A stretch of DNA of 19,008 nt from CAYWEP01 sp964613075 (GTDB lineage Bacteria; Patescibacteriota; Microgenomatia; Levybacterales; UBA12049): contig CAZTFV010000015.1 of assembly GCA_964613075.1 (NCBI GenBank), positions 1-19,008 on the forward strand, given 5' to 3'. Within the stretch, counting starts at the first letter, position 1. Each line of letters opens with the position of its first letter. The notes beneath the pieces were generated by a model, which had not been told where the DNA came from, ran no database searches, and worked only from the letters and a program-made list of their open reading frames with translations. Shown here piece by piece: positions 7,679 through 13,836 of the stretch. The position numbers and the translations under genes are program-made.

Positions 7679-7686
7679 GGTTGTCA

Positions 7687-8202
7687 ATGACTCCAGAACG
7701 AGGAATAGAAATATGGAAGGTAATAAGGGCGCGTATTAGACCTTCCTCAGAACAAGCGAGTCCATATTCGGAGACGAGAGATCGAGAAGGCAGAGATAGT
7801 TCGAATAAAGAGCACATAGGCAGTCTCATGGCAGAATATGTGTTCGATGAAAAGATACGAGGTCAAGCTGCTGGCGTGATACCAACTCGTCTCCAACGAA
7901 TTGGGCCTGAGAAAGCAGGAAAACTTCTTCGGGTTATAGAATCTCGCTTTCTTGCGATGAAAGTAAGAGGGCTCGATGATGCTTTGACCCAAAGACAACT
8001 AGAGATGGTGAGAGATTATGGCGAAGATGGGGCAACCCAACTACATCTAGATGGCCTTGCTCTACGGCTCATTTTTTGGGAAGAAGCACTTCAAGGAAAT
8101 CCATCTGAACCTCTTCAGCAATTTGGTCAATCACGGCTTACAGCTATCCGTGGACAAATTGCAGAGCTTACGCATCCCCAACTTCCACAGAATCAGAGTT
8201 AA
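7687..8202 (+). CDS. Small hypothetical protein behind the strongest promoter
   Basis: This encodes 171 residues of unrecognised family with no membrane segment. It is predicted mostly helical and rich in Arg, Glu, Gln and Leu. A charged N-terminal stretch (PYSETRDREGRDSSNKEH, about 26-43) probably forms a flexible region, followed by amphipathic helices (about 60-165) such as KAGKLLRVIESRFLAMKVRG. ATG 7687 is set by the -10 box eight bases upstream; the TTG two codons earlier would lie before the predicted transcription start. It sits between another unknown gene and pyrC, each with its own -10 box. The consensus promoter suggests high or constitutive expression, but the function cannot be read from the sequence. 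Confidence 0.65.
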   Translation: MTPERGIEIWKVIRARIRPSSEQASPYSETRDREGRDSSNKEHIGSLMAEYVFDEKIRGQAAGVIPTRLQRIGPEKAGKLLRVIESRFLAMKVRGLDDALTQRQLEMVRDYGEDGATQLHLDGLALRLIFWEEALQGNPSEPLQQFGQSRLTAIRGQIAELTHPQLPQNQS

Positions 8203-8211
8203 ATGTTTTTT

Positions 8212-8220
8212 TGCTATAAT
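8212..8220 (+). promoter_or_regulatory. pyrC extended -10 promoter
   Basis: TGC (8212-8214) followed by TATAAT (8215-8220), six bases before ATG 8227. No good -35 hexamer is present, which the extended -10 may offset. The geometry predicts a leaderless pyrC message and excludes the in-frame ATG at 8203, upstream of the box. Confidence 0.75.
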
Positions 8221-8226
8221 CGAGTC

Positions 8227-9372
8227 ATGCAATTACCAGGCCTTATTGATCCACATGTTCACCTCAGAGATCCCGGACAGACTGATAAAGAAGATTTTTA
8301 TACCGGCACATCGGCTGCGCTTGCCGGCGGATACACCACGGTCATTGACATGCCCAATAACCTAACACCAATCACGACCTTTGAAGCGCTAGAGGAAAAA
8401 ATAAAGATTGCCAAGGACAAAATCGTCTGCGATGTTGGCTTTTACTTCGGGTCAATGGGTGATAACCTGGAAGAGTTCCTAAAGGTAACCGGTTACCCTT
8501 CGAGTAAGAATATGTCATCCTCGCGAAAGCGAGGATCAGATTCTCGTTTTCACGAGAATGACGATAAGAACAAAGTCATGGGCCTTAAGCTCTACCTCAA
8601 CCAAACGACAGGCAATTTTCTGCTTGACAAAACGCATTTAGGAAAAATCTTTGCCACTTGGCCGGCGCATCTACCGATTCTCGTTCATGCCGAAGACAAA
8701 ACATTTGATGATGTGTTAGAAGTCCTAAAAAAACATCCTCGCAAGCTCCACCTCTGCCACATGAGTACACAATATGAACTAAAGCGAGTTATTGAAGCGA
8801 AAAACAGCGGTTTGCCTGTAACCTGCGGTGTGACCCCACACCATTTGTTTCTTACAGAAAATGATTTGAGTCATTTAAAAAGTCTTGGCTTGATGCGACC
8901 GCCATTGCGGAGTAGGGGAGATGTTGACTTCCTTTGGAAACATCTTAACGCTATTGATGTAGTTGAATCAGATCATGCTCCGCATACGTTGGAGGAGAAA
9001 CAAACAACTCCGCCAGTTGGCGGACCGCCATTTGGTGTCCCTGGCCTCGAAACAACATTACCACTTCTCTTAACTGCAGTATCCCAAGGCAGACTCTCAC
9101 TAGAGCGGGTGGTCAAGCTCTGTCACGATAACCCATCCAAAATTCTCAATATCCCGAAAATCCCTAATACACCCAAAACAACTGTCGAAATCGATATGGA
9201 ATCAACCTATGAAATTAAAAACGAAAACTTACTAACCAAATGCAAATGGTCGCCGTTTGACGGGTGGAAGGTGAAGGGAAGAGTGCGAAGAGTTTTTTTG
9301 CATGGAGAAAAAGTCTTTGAAGACGGAAAAGTCCTCGCCGCGCCCGGCTTCGGCCACATCCTTACTCCCTAA
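8227..9372 (+). CDS. pyrC: Dihydroorotase, CAD-like type
   Basis: The enzyme cyclises carbamoyl aspartate to dihydroorotate, the step after PyrB. It has 381 residues. The binuclear metal site of the amidohydrolase superfamily is complete: HVHLR (H10, H12), K121 in GLKLYLN (the carboxylated lysine), H154 (LVHAE), H178 (LCHMS) and D249 (SDHAPHTLEEK). The flexible-loop threonine lies in NQTTG (125-129). Translation starts directly at the LPGLID strand, without the N-terminal beta domain of long dihydroorotases, as in the DHO domain of eukaryotic CAD. PHHLFLT, PGLETTLPLLLTAVSQGRLS and KVKGRVRRV are also CAD-like. Residues 96-113 are encoded by a palindromic insertion just before the K121 strand, and 306-317 (ILNIPKIPNTPK) by a 9-base tandem repeat. 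It is separated from pyrB/carAB by two unknown genes and has its own promoter. Confidence 0.95.
   Translation: MQLPGLIDPHVHLRDPGQTDKEDFYTGTSAALAGGYTTVIDMPNNLTPITTFEALEEKIKIAKDKIVCDVGFYFGSMGDNLEEFLKVTGYPSSKNMSSSRKRGSDSRFHENDDKNKVMGLKLYLNQTTGNFLLDKTHLGKIFATWPAHLPILVHAEDKTFDDVLEVLKKHPRKLHLCHMSTQYELKRVIEAKNSGLPVTCGVTPHHLFLTENDLSHLKSLGLMRPPLRSRGDVDFLWKHLNAIDVVESDHAPHTLEEKQTTPPVGGPPFGVPGLETTLPLLLTAVSQGRLSLERVVKLCHDNPSKILNIPKIPNTPKTTVEIDMESTYEIKNENLLTKCKWSPFDGWKVKGRVRRVFLHGEKVFEDGKVLAAPGFGHILTP
8514..8562 (+). repeat. Double-hairpin palindromic insertion within pyrC
   Basis: Outer arms GTCAT (8514-8518) and ATGAC (8558-8562) enclose two hairpins: CCTCGC-GAAA-GCGAGG (8519-8534, a GNRA-type loop) and TTCTCGT-TTTC-ACGAGAA (8541-8558). 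It encodes about PyrC residues 96-113, absent from relatives, and belongs to the same GTCATCCT-type family as the element at 5858 in carB. Confidence 0.8.
9142..9177 (+). repeat. 9-base tandem repeat in pyrC coding sequence
   Basis: Units attctcaat, atcccgaaa, atccctaat and acacccaaa are read in frame as Ile-Leu-Asn, Ile-Pro-Lys, Ile-Pro-Asn, Thr-Pro-Lys (residues 306-317). They resemble the repeat that follows pyrC at 9366. Confidence 0.6.
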
Positions 9373-9401
9373 TCTCCCAAATTTCCCTAATCACCCTCAT
9401 G
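9366..9401 (+). repeat. Four 9-base tandem units across the pyrC stop codon
   Basis: Units TCCCTAATC (9366-9374), TCCCAAATT, TCCCTAATC (9384-9392) and ACCCTCATG (9393-9401). The first contains the pyrC stop (TAA 9370-9372), exactly as the array at 3010 contains the carA stop. It occupies the spacer up to the next promoter. Confidence 0.7.
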
Positions 9402-9405
9402 CCGT

Positions 9406-9411
9406 TATAAT
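9406..9411 (+). promoter_or_regulatory. -10 box of the phospholipase-D-like gene
   Basis: TATAAT (9406-9411) ends eight bases before ATG 9420. I see no convincing -35 and no TG extension. The spacing again predicts a leaderless transcript. Confidence 0.6.
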
Positions 9412-9419
9412 GGTATATT

Positions 9420-10451
9420 ATGCCTGCAAATCACTTTGATGTCCTTACACCGATAGAATTTCTTCAAGACATAGAGCATGAGGCAAAGAGTGCAAAGCAT
9501 CGCGTCTGGGGACAGGCGATGGAGGTCGAGCCGGGTATACACGCAAGCAGACTACTCAACATAGTTGAAGAAGCGTCTGAGAACGGCCTTGATGCGCGGC
9601 TGAATGTAGACTATTACTCACTCATGGTCACTGACGGACTTCCTAACTTTTTCCCATTCACTGCCTCAGAAAAGTGGAGGAAGCGATTAAAAATCAGAAA
9701 AGAAGCATTTCAAAAGATCAAAGACAAAGGAGGTAAAGTTGCTTTTGTGAATAAACCAACGCTCCTTGAGAAATTCATCTACACGATGGGGCGCAATCAC
9801 ATGAAAATTTTCATCATTGACGATATTGCCTGGATCGGCGGAGTGAATTTTGCCGACGGCTACTTCAAACGGCAGGATATTATGGTAAAGATCAAAGATG
9901 ATGCTATCGTTGATCCGATTGCCAGAGTCTTTATGGAGGTACACGAAGAGAAGTTGCGGTATGATGAGGCACTACAAACCAGGCACAACGCTACACTTTT
10001 TATCGATAGTGGACACACAGGTAAATCCGTCATTTTACAAACGGCGGTTGCGATGGTTGAAAAAGCAAAAGCAAACGTTAAGGTCTCAACCGCTTTTGTC
10101 CCTGATGGGAAATTTCTCAAAGCCCTTACAGATGCAAGCAAGCGAGGCGTTGTTGTTGAGCTGGTGACGAGTCTGCCCGAAAAAACATTTGGCGTATACC
10201 GACTCGTCAATGAAATGAGCCGTTTATCCTTGAATCTAAAAGGACTGTCGTTCAGGGTCTCATATGCGCGTCAACCCATGCATGCAAAAGTACTTATTGT
10301 TGACGATACGCTCGCGCTTTTTGGCTCACATAATTTTTTAACAAAGGGTGTCCTCATGCACACGGCAGAGCTTGCGCTTCAATCACCAAATAAAACCCTT
10401 ATCGCGAATCTATCGAAATTTTACGACTCAATCGTGCTTCCGAAAAGCTAA
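9420..10451 (+). CDS. Phospholipase-D-superfamily protein, cardiolipin-synthase-like
   Basis: This 343-residue protein has two HKD motifs, which form one active site in the phospholipase D superfamily: H127/K129/D134 in HMKIFIIDD followed by GGVNF, and H288/K290/D295 in HAKVLIVDD followed by GSHNF. Family members exchange phosphatidyl groups (cardiolipin or phosphatidylserine synthases) or hydrolyse phosphodiesters, including nucleic acids. The GGVN and GSHNF tails and overall spacing favour the cardiolipin-synthase-like branch. The two N-terminal membrane helices of classical ClsA are missing, so it would be soluble or peripheral, like short Cls forms. It has its own -10 box, and the next gene is 23 bases downstream with its own box. 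Nearby lipid genes (12.8-18.6 kb) make a membrane-lipid role attractive, but that is inference; nuclease activity is not excluded. Confidence 0.85.
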   Translation: MPANHFDVLTPIEFLQDIEHEAKSAKHRVWGQAMEVEPGIHASRLLNIVEEASENGLDARLNVDYYSLMVTDGLPNFFPFTASEKWRKRLKIRKEAFQKIKDKGGKVAFVNKPTLLEKFIYTMGRNHMKIFIIDDIAWIGGVNFADGYFKRQDIMVKIKDDAIVDPIARVFMEVHEEKLRYDEALQTRHNATLFIDSGHTGKSVILQTAVAMVEKAKANVKVSTAFVPDGKFLKALTDASKRGVVVELVTSLPEKTFGVYRLVNEMSRLSLNLKGLSFRVSYARQPMHAKVLIVDDTLALFGSHNFLTKGVLMHTAELALQSPNKTLIANLSKFYDSIVLPKS

Positions 10452-10457
10452 ATTTTT

Positions 10458-10466
10458 TGTTACAAT
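10458..10466 (+). promoter_or_regulatory. Extended -10 of the ABC transporter ATPase gene
   Basis: TGT (10458-10460) plus TACAAT (10461-10466), eight bases before ATG 10475. There is no clear -35. The in-frame TTG at 10457 lies before this box and is rejected as a start. Confidence 0.6.
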
Positions 10467-10474
10467 CATTTCTT

Positions 10475-11266
10475 ATGGTAAAAACAACTCATTCTCCAAA
10501 AGATATCATTACCGTCAAAAATCTCGTGAAGAAATTTCCGTCCCCCGATGGAGAATTCGCTGCGGTTGATGATATCTCCTTTTCAGTCCATACAGGTGAA
10601 ATATTCGGCATCTTAGGCCCAAATGGCGCAGGGAAGACAACAACGCTTGAGATAATAGAGACTTTGCAGAAACAAACTGACGGACAAGTATGGTTCGATG
10701 GCATCAATACGCTTGAGCATCCATGGGAAGTCAAAGTTCGTATCGGCGTACAACTCCAATCATCCAATTTTTATCCAGAGCTTAATCTCGTTGAACTGTT
10801 GAAAATGTTTGCGGCAATGTATGATGTAAAAGCTGATCCATGGTATATGCTCAGGAAGGTGCAACTTGAGGATAAGGCAAAAAGCTATGCCAACAAGCTC
10901 TCAGGCGGACAGAAACAGCGTTTCTCAATCGCATCAACACTCGTCAACAAACCAAAAGTTATTTTTCTTGATGAGCCGACAACCGGCCTTGATCCTCAAG
11001 CGCGGCTTAATCTCTGGGAGATGATACGGGAAATAAAAAAAGAGGGGACTACGCTCGTCTTAACGACCCATTATATGGAAGAAGCACAACAACTTTGCGA
11101 TCGGCTTGCGATTATGGATCATGGGAAGATAGTAAAAATCGGCACGCCAAAACAAATGATTAAAGAGCTACTGGATGGCGGATTTAAAAAAGAAGTGAAG
11201 CCGGAACCAGCCAATCTGGAAGACGTTTTTCTACATTTAACAGGAAGGCACCTTAGAGATGAATAA
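10475..11266 (+). CDS. ABC-2 type exporter, ATP-binding protein
   Basis: This is the 263-residue ATPase of an exporter pair with the membrane protein downstream. All nucleotide-binding elements are present: Walker A GPNGAGKTT (48-56), Q-loop Q93 in GVQLQSS, signature LSGGQKQR (142-149), Walker B VIFLDEP (162-168), D-loop GLDP (171-174) and H-loop H199 in TTHYMEEA. The C-terminus has the short NLEDVFLHLTGR segment typical of DrrA/CcmA-like drug or lipid exporter ATPases. Substrate cannot be read from the sequence; the family moves drugs, lipids, glycolipids or peptides. A 140-base spacer filled by a palindromic repeat separates it from the permease, so the two may be independently transcribed even though they should act together. 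Confidence 0.94.
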   Translation: MVKTTHSPKDIITVKNLVKKFPSPDGEFAAVDDISFSVHTGEIFGILGPNGAGKTTTLEIIETLQKQTDGQVWFDGINTLEHPWEVKVRIGVQLQSSNFYPELNLVELLKMFAAMYDVKADPWYMLRKVQLEDKAKSYANKLSGGQKQRFSIASTLVNKPKVIFLDEPTTGLDPQARLNLWEMIREIKKEGTTLVLTTHYMEEAQQLCDRLAIMDHGKIVKIGTPKQMIKELLDGGFKKEVKPEPANLEDVFLHLTGRHLRDE

Positions 11267-11267
11267 T

Positions 11268-11400
11268 ACAAATCCTAATTTCTAATATCTAATTTCTAAA
11301 CAATTTCAAAATACAAATTTACAAAATTCAAAAGTTTTGAACATTGAATATTAATTTTTTGAATTTATTTAGAGTTTAGGATTTAGTATTTAGAATTTTA
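11268..11400 (+). repeat. Intergenic heptamer-array palindrome between ABC genes
   Basis: The left arm carries 7-base words (tctaata, tctaatt, tctaaac) and the right arm tttagag, tttagga, tttagta, tttagaa. The arms are imperfectly complementary across the whole element, centred on the perfect palindrome TTCAAAA-G-TTTTGAA (11327-11341). The order of arm words, AAACAA spacer and GTTTTGAAC centre is the same as in the in-frame carB element at 3896. Confidence 0.75.
11391..11396 (+). promoter_or_regulatory. Possible -10 of the ABC permease gene
   Basis: TAGAAT (11391-11396) ends ten bases before ATG 11407. It lies in the right arm of the intergenic repeat, so the repeat may supply the promoter. 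There is no clear -35, and the local AT-richness makes a chance match possible. Confidence 0.35.
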
Positions 11401-11406
11401 ATCACT

Positions 11407-12507
11407 ATGAATAATAAAACTTATAAACGGCCTGGTCAGTGGAGAGCGTTTGTCGCGCTGGCATATTACTCGCTTCGCGCGCAGACGAGAAACCCCGCGA
11501 CATTCTTCTTCGGTTTTATTTTCCCGATCGTCTTTATCAGCATCTTTGGCCTTATCGGGCAGAATCCGCAAAAAATTCAGTTGGGGATTACAGAATCCTC
11601 CGATCAAAACAGTCCAATCGTCGCTGTTTTGCAAAAACAACAGTTTTTGAGTTTGCAGAAAGGGGAAAGGGAAGCGCTTGAGACAAAAGTAACACAAGGC
11701 AAGCTTGTGGGGATTGTTGATGTAAAAAATGAAACCAGCCAAACCTATACAATACATCTCATTACATCCTCTGCATTCCCGCAAGAGGCAACATCCATTC
11801 GTGCACTGGTTGAGAGTATTGTTGATAAAACAAATTTACGCTTGGCAGGCGTGACTAGCCCTGCAATCAACCTACAACAAGAAGAAGTCGCGGGCCGCAA
11901 GCCTCGCTACATTGATTTTGCCGTACCAGGACAAATTGGTTTTGCGCTTCTTTCAACAGCCATTTTCGGCACAGTCTTCGGCCTCATCTATTTGAAAAAA
12001 GCGCTTATTTTAAAACGTATGTTTGCAACACCCACCAAGGCACTGACTATTCTCCTGGCACAAGGCACAAGTCGACTTGTTGTCGCGCTAGCACAAACAG
12101 TCCTTATTCTCCTTATTGCGGTTTTAATCTTTAAATTCTATCTCCCACACGGATGGGTAACGTTTTTTGACCTTATCATTCTTTCAACATTGGGACTTAT
12201 CGCATTTTTGGGTTTTGGCTATCTCATCGCAGGTCTGTCAAATGACGAAAATGCGGCAAGCCCTCTCACAAATCTTATAACTCTCCCGCAGTTTTTGTTA
12301 AGCGGCACGTTTTTCCCAACAGACAACCTTCCCACATGGCTTCAGCCCGTTGCCAATAACTTGCCACTATCATACTTCAATATCGCTGTGCGCAAAGTTA
12401 CTACAGAAGGCGGCAGTATTACTGAAACCTGGCCGTATATGCTCGGCCTCATCATTTGGGGCGCTGTCATGTACCTCCTCGCCGCACGGACCTTCAAATG
12501 GCAGTAA
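11407..12507 (+). CDS. ABC-2 type exporter, permease
   Basis: This 366-residue membrane partner of the preceding ATPase has the standard ABC-2 topology. One N-terminal helix (about 32-50, FFFGFIFPIVFISIFGLIG) is followed by a large outside domain (about 52-168) and five helices near 172-195, 222-244, 252-276, 284-304 and 344-362. The motif FLLSGTFFPTDNLPTWLQP (about 296-314) just after the fifth helix is typical of DrrB/YadH-type exporters. A single polypeptide of this size would dimerise. Substrate is unknown; the lipid cluster downstream makes a lipid or lipid-linked cargo conceivable, with no direct evidence. The predicted promoter lies in the upstream repeat. A 278-base, repeat-filled stretch without genes follows. 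Confidence 0.93.
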   Translation: MNNKTYKRPGQWRAFVALAYYSLRAQTRNPATFFFGFIFPIVFISIFGLIGQNPQKIQLGITESSDQNSPIVAVLQKQQFLSLQKGEREALETKVTQGKLVGIVDVKNETSQTYTIHLITSSAFPQEATSIRALVESIVDKTNLRLAGVTSPAINLQQEEVAGRKPRYIDFAVPGQIGFALLSTAIFGTVFGLIYLKKALILKRMFATPTKALTILLAQGTSRLVVALAQTVLILLIAVLIFKFYLPHGWVTFFDLIILSTLGLIAFLGFGYLIAGLSNDENAASPLTNLITLPQFLLSGTFFPTDNLPTWLQPVANNLPLSYFNIAVRKVTTEGGSITETWPYMLGLIIWGAVMYLLAARTFKWQ

Positions 12508-12514
12508 GCCTCTT

Positions 12515-12711
12515 GTCATCCTGAACTTGCCTTGCCCTTCCGTAGTCTTGACGAAGGAGGGATTCAGGATCTTCTTTCTTGTCATTCTGAGCTTCAGCGA
12601 AGAATCTCTTAATGTCATTCTGGCTTGTCCAGAATCGAGATGCTGAAATGGTTCGACAAGCTCACCATCTGAACCATCCTGAGCGGAGTCGAAGGATAAA
12701 TTCAGCATGAC
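12515..12711 (+). repeat. Mosaic of GTCATTCTGAGC-type palindromes
   Basis: At least four palindromic units are packed in 197 bases: ATCCTGAA (12518-12525) with TTCAGGAT (12563-12570); GTCATTCTGAGCTTCAGCGAA (12581-12601), matching the end type of the 5858 element; ATTCTGG-CTTGT-CCAGAAT (12617-12635); and ATGGTTC (12648-12654) with GAACCAT (12671-12677), followed by ATCCTGAGCGGAGTCGAAGGAT (12676-12697). The block ends in GCATGAC. It occupies most of the 278-base gap between permease and acyltransferase and has no credible coding capacity. Confidence 0.8.
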
Positions 12712-12772
12712 AAAGTATAGTTCTACATAACGCCATACTTTAGACAAACTACTAAACAGCCCATCCACATAG

Positions 12773-12778
12773 TATAAT
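12773..12778 (+). promoter_or_regulatory. -10 box of the acyltransferase gene
   Basis: TATAAT (12773-12778) lies seven bases before ATG 12786. No -35 or TG extension is recognisable. It marks the likely start of the lipid-type cluster. Confidence 0.6.
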
Positions 12779-12785
12779 CCTCCCC

Positions 12786-13775
12786 ATGGTAGCAGCTGAG
12801 ATACAACCACAAAGACGTGAATTTGTTGGCGACTACCGAAATCGACTAGCAAGACTCCTGCATTTCCCGCAACCAGACATTGCCAAAAGAAGAGAAACCT
12901 GGGGGAAAAGAGCAGACCGCAAACTTTTCCCGCACAAGCTTCTCAAAGGACAAGAAGGCATCGATGAAGCAGCAAGATTGATGCAAGAAGAAAACTTCGC
13001 ATTTATCCCGCTCGTCACGCATTGGAATCAGCGAGATCATGAGGAAGCAATCAAAGATCTCTGCCTCCACAATCGATTTTTTTGCGGAGTAGAGTATGTA
13101 GCCCCTGTTGCGTATCACCAGTGGAAAGAAGCCATCGCATTTATAGGGAGAATCATGGGTGTTACAACGCTTCCATTAGTTAATCCACACACTATGAAGC
13201 TTCAGGCAGATTATAGCAAACCATCACTTCTTCAAAAAGTTGCAACAGTATTTCAATATAAAGCTGGCAACAAATTGGGATTCGAAATGACCAAGGAAGC
13301 ATATGATAAGAAAATGAAAGGAAGAAAATTATCAAAGGACGAAAGAAATGAAATGTCAGAGAGATATACAGCTATTTCTGGAGCTGTCATGAAAAATGGT
13401 GGCGGCGTCATACTCTCTCCAGAATCTGAAAGAGGAGACCATCTAAGAACATTTAAATTCCGTGGATTTGGGCCTATCGAAACAGTTGTTCAAGCAGCAA
13501 AAAGCCAAGGTGTTGAAAAAATTGTTTTTCTTGTCATAGGTCTCGGAGAAGAAGGAAGAGAAATATATGAAATTGAGGGCATCCTTCTTGGAAGTACCAT
13601 GACTGTTGAAGTCTCAAACGCAATTACTCTTTCATACGCTAATGGAGAAGTAGCGAAAAGAAATGAGGAGCTTAGGCAGGCAGGGATGAAGCCAAATTAC
13701 ACACTCGATGACTATTTCCATGAAGTTATGAAAACAGTTGCTCCAGATGGATATGTGGAGGAAGAGGCTGCATAA
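12786..13775 (+). CDS. PlsC-like acyltransferase (divergent)
   Basis: This 329-residue protein carries the two main motifs of glycerolipid acyltransferases. H79-x4-D84 in THWNQRD matches the catalytic HX4D of motif I, and SPESERGD (211-218) matches motif III (FPEGTRS in classical PlsC), which binds the glycerol phosphate. The 132-residue gap between the motifs is longer than in typical PlsC (roughly 70-80), because of a charged helical insert (about 165-200, EAYDKKMKGRKLSKDERNEM). There are no obvious membrane helices. The family moves acyl chains from acyl-ACP or acyl-CoA to lysophospholipid or related acceptors. Its position just upstream of ketoreductase, dehydratase and ketosynthase genes supports use of their acyl product. 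The call rests on two short motifs; the acceptor is unknown. Confidence 0.65.
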   Translation: MVAAEIQPQRREFVGDYRNRLARLLHFPQPDIAKRRETWGKRADRKLFPHKLLKGQEGIDEAARLMQEENFAFIPLVTHWNQRDHEEAIKDLCLHNRFFCGVEYVAPVAYHQWKEAIAFIGRIMGVTTLPLVNPHTMKLQADYSKPSLLQKVATVFQYKAGNKLGFEMTKEAYDKKMKGRKLSKDERNEMSERYTAISGAVMKNGGGVILSPESERGDHLRTFKFRGFGPIETVVQAAKSQGVEKIVFLVIGLGEEGREIYEIEGILLGSTMTVEVSNAITLSYANGEVAKRNEELRQAGMKPNYTLDDYFHEVMKTVAPDGYVEEEAA

Positions 13776-13787
13776 ACTCGAGTATTT

Positions 13788-13830
13788 TGTAATAATGGTT
13801 ACAGAATTGTCCGTCTGGATAGTCTAAATT
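13788..13830 (+). promoter_or_regulatory. Candidate promoter region of the fatty-acid-type operon
   Basis: Two -10 candidates precede ATG 13837: TGT-AATAAT (13788-13796, extended type, leaving a leader of about 34 bases) and TAAATT (13825-13830, six bases before the ATG, leaderless geometry). Neither has a good -35. Read-through from the acyltransferase gene, 61 bases away, is also possible. Confidence 0.4.
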
Positions 13831-13836
13831 TACATC

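Noticed and set aside
10475..12507. Drug-resistance exporter
   Set aside because: The family fits, but sequence gives no substrate. A resistance role would be a guess.
12370..12852. Minus-strand open frame of 160 codons over the repeat island
   Set aside because: Its sequence is made of translated GTCATTCTGAGC-type repeats (for example SFDSAQDG) and overlaps the ends of two real genes.
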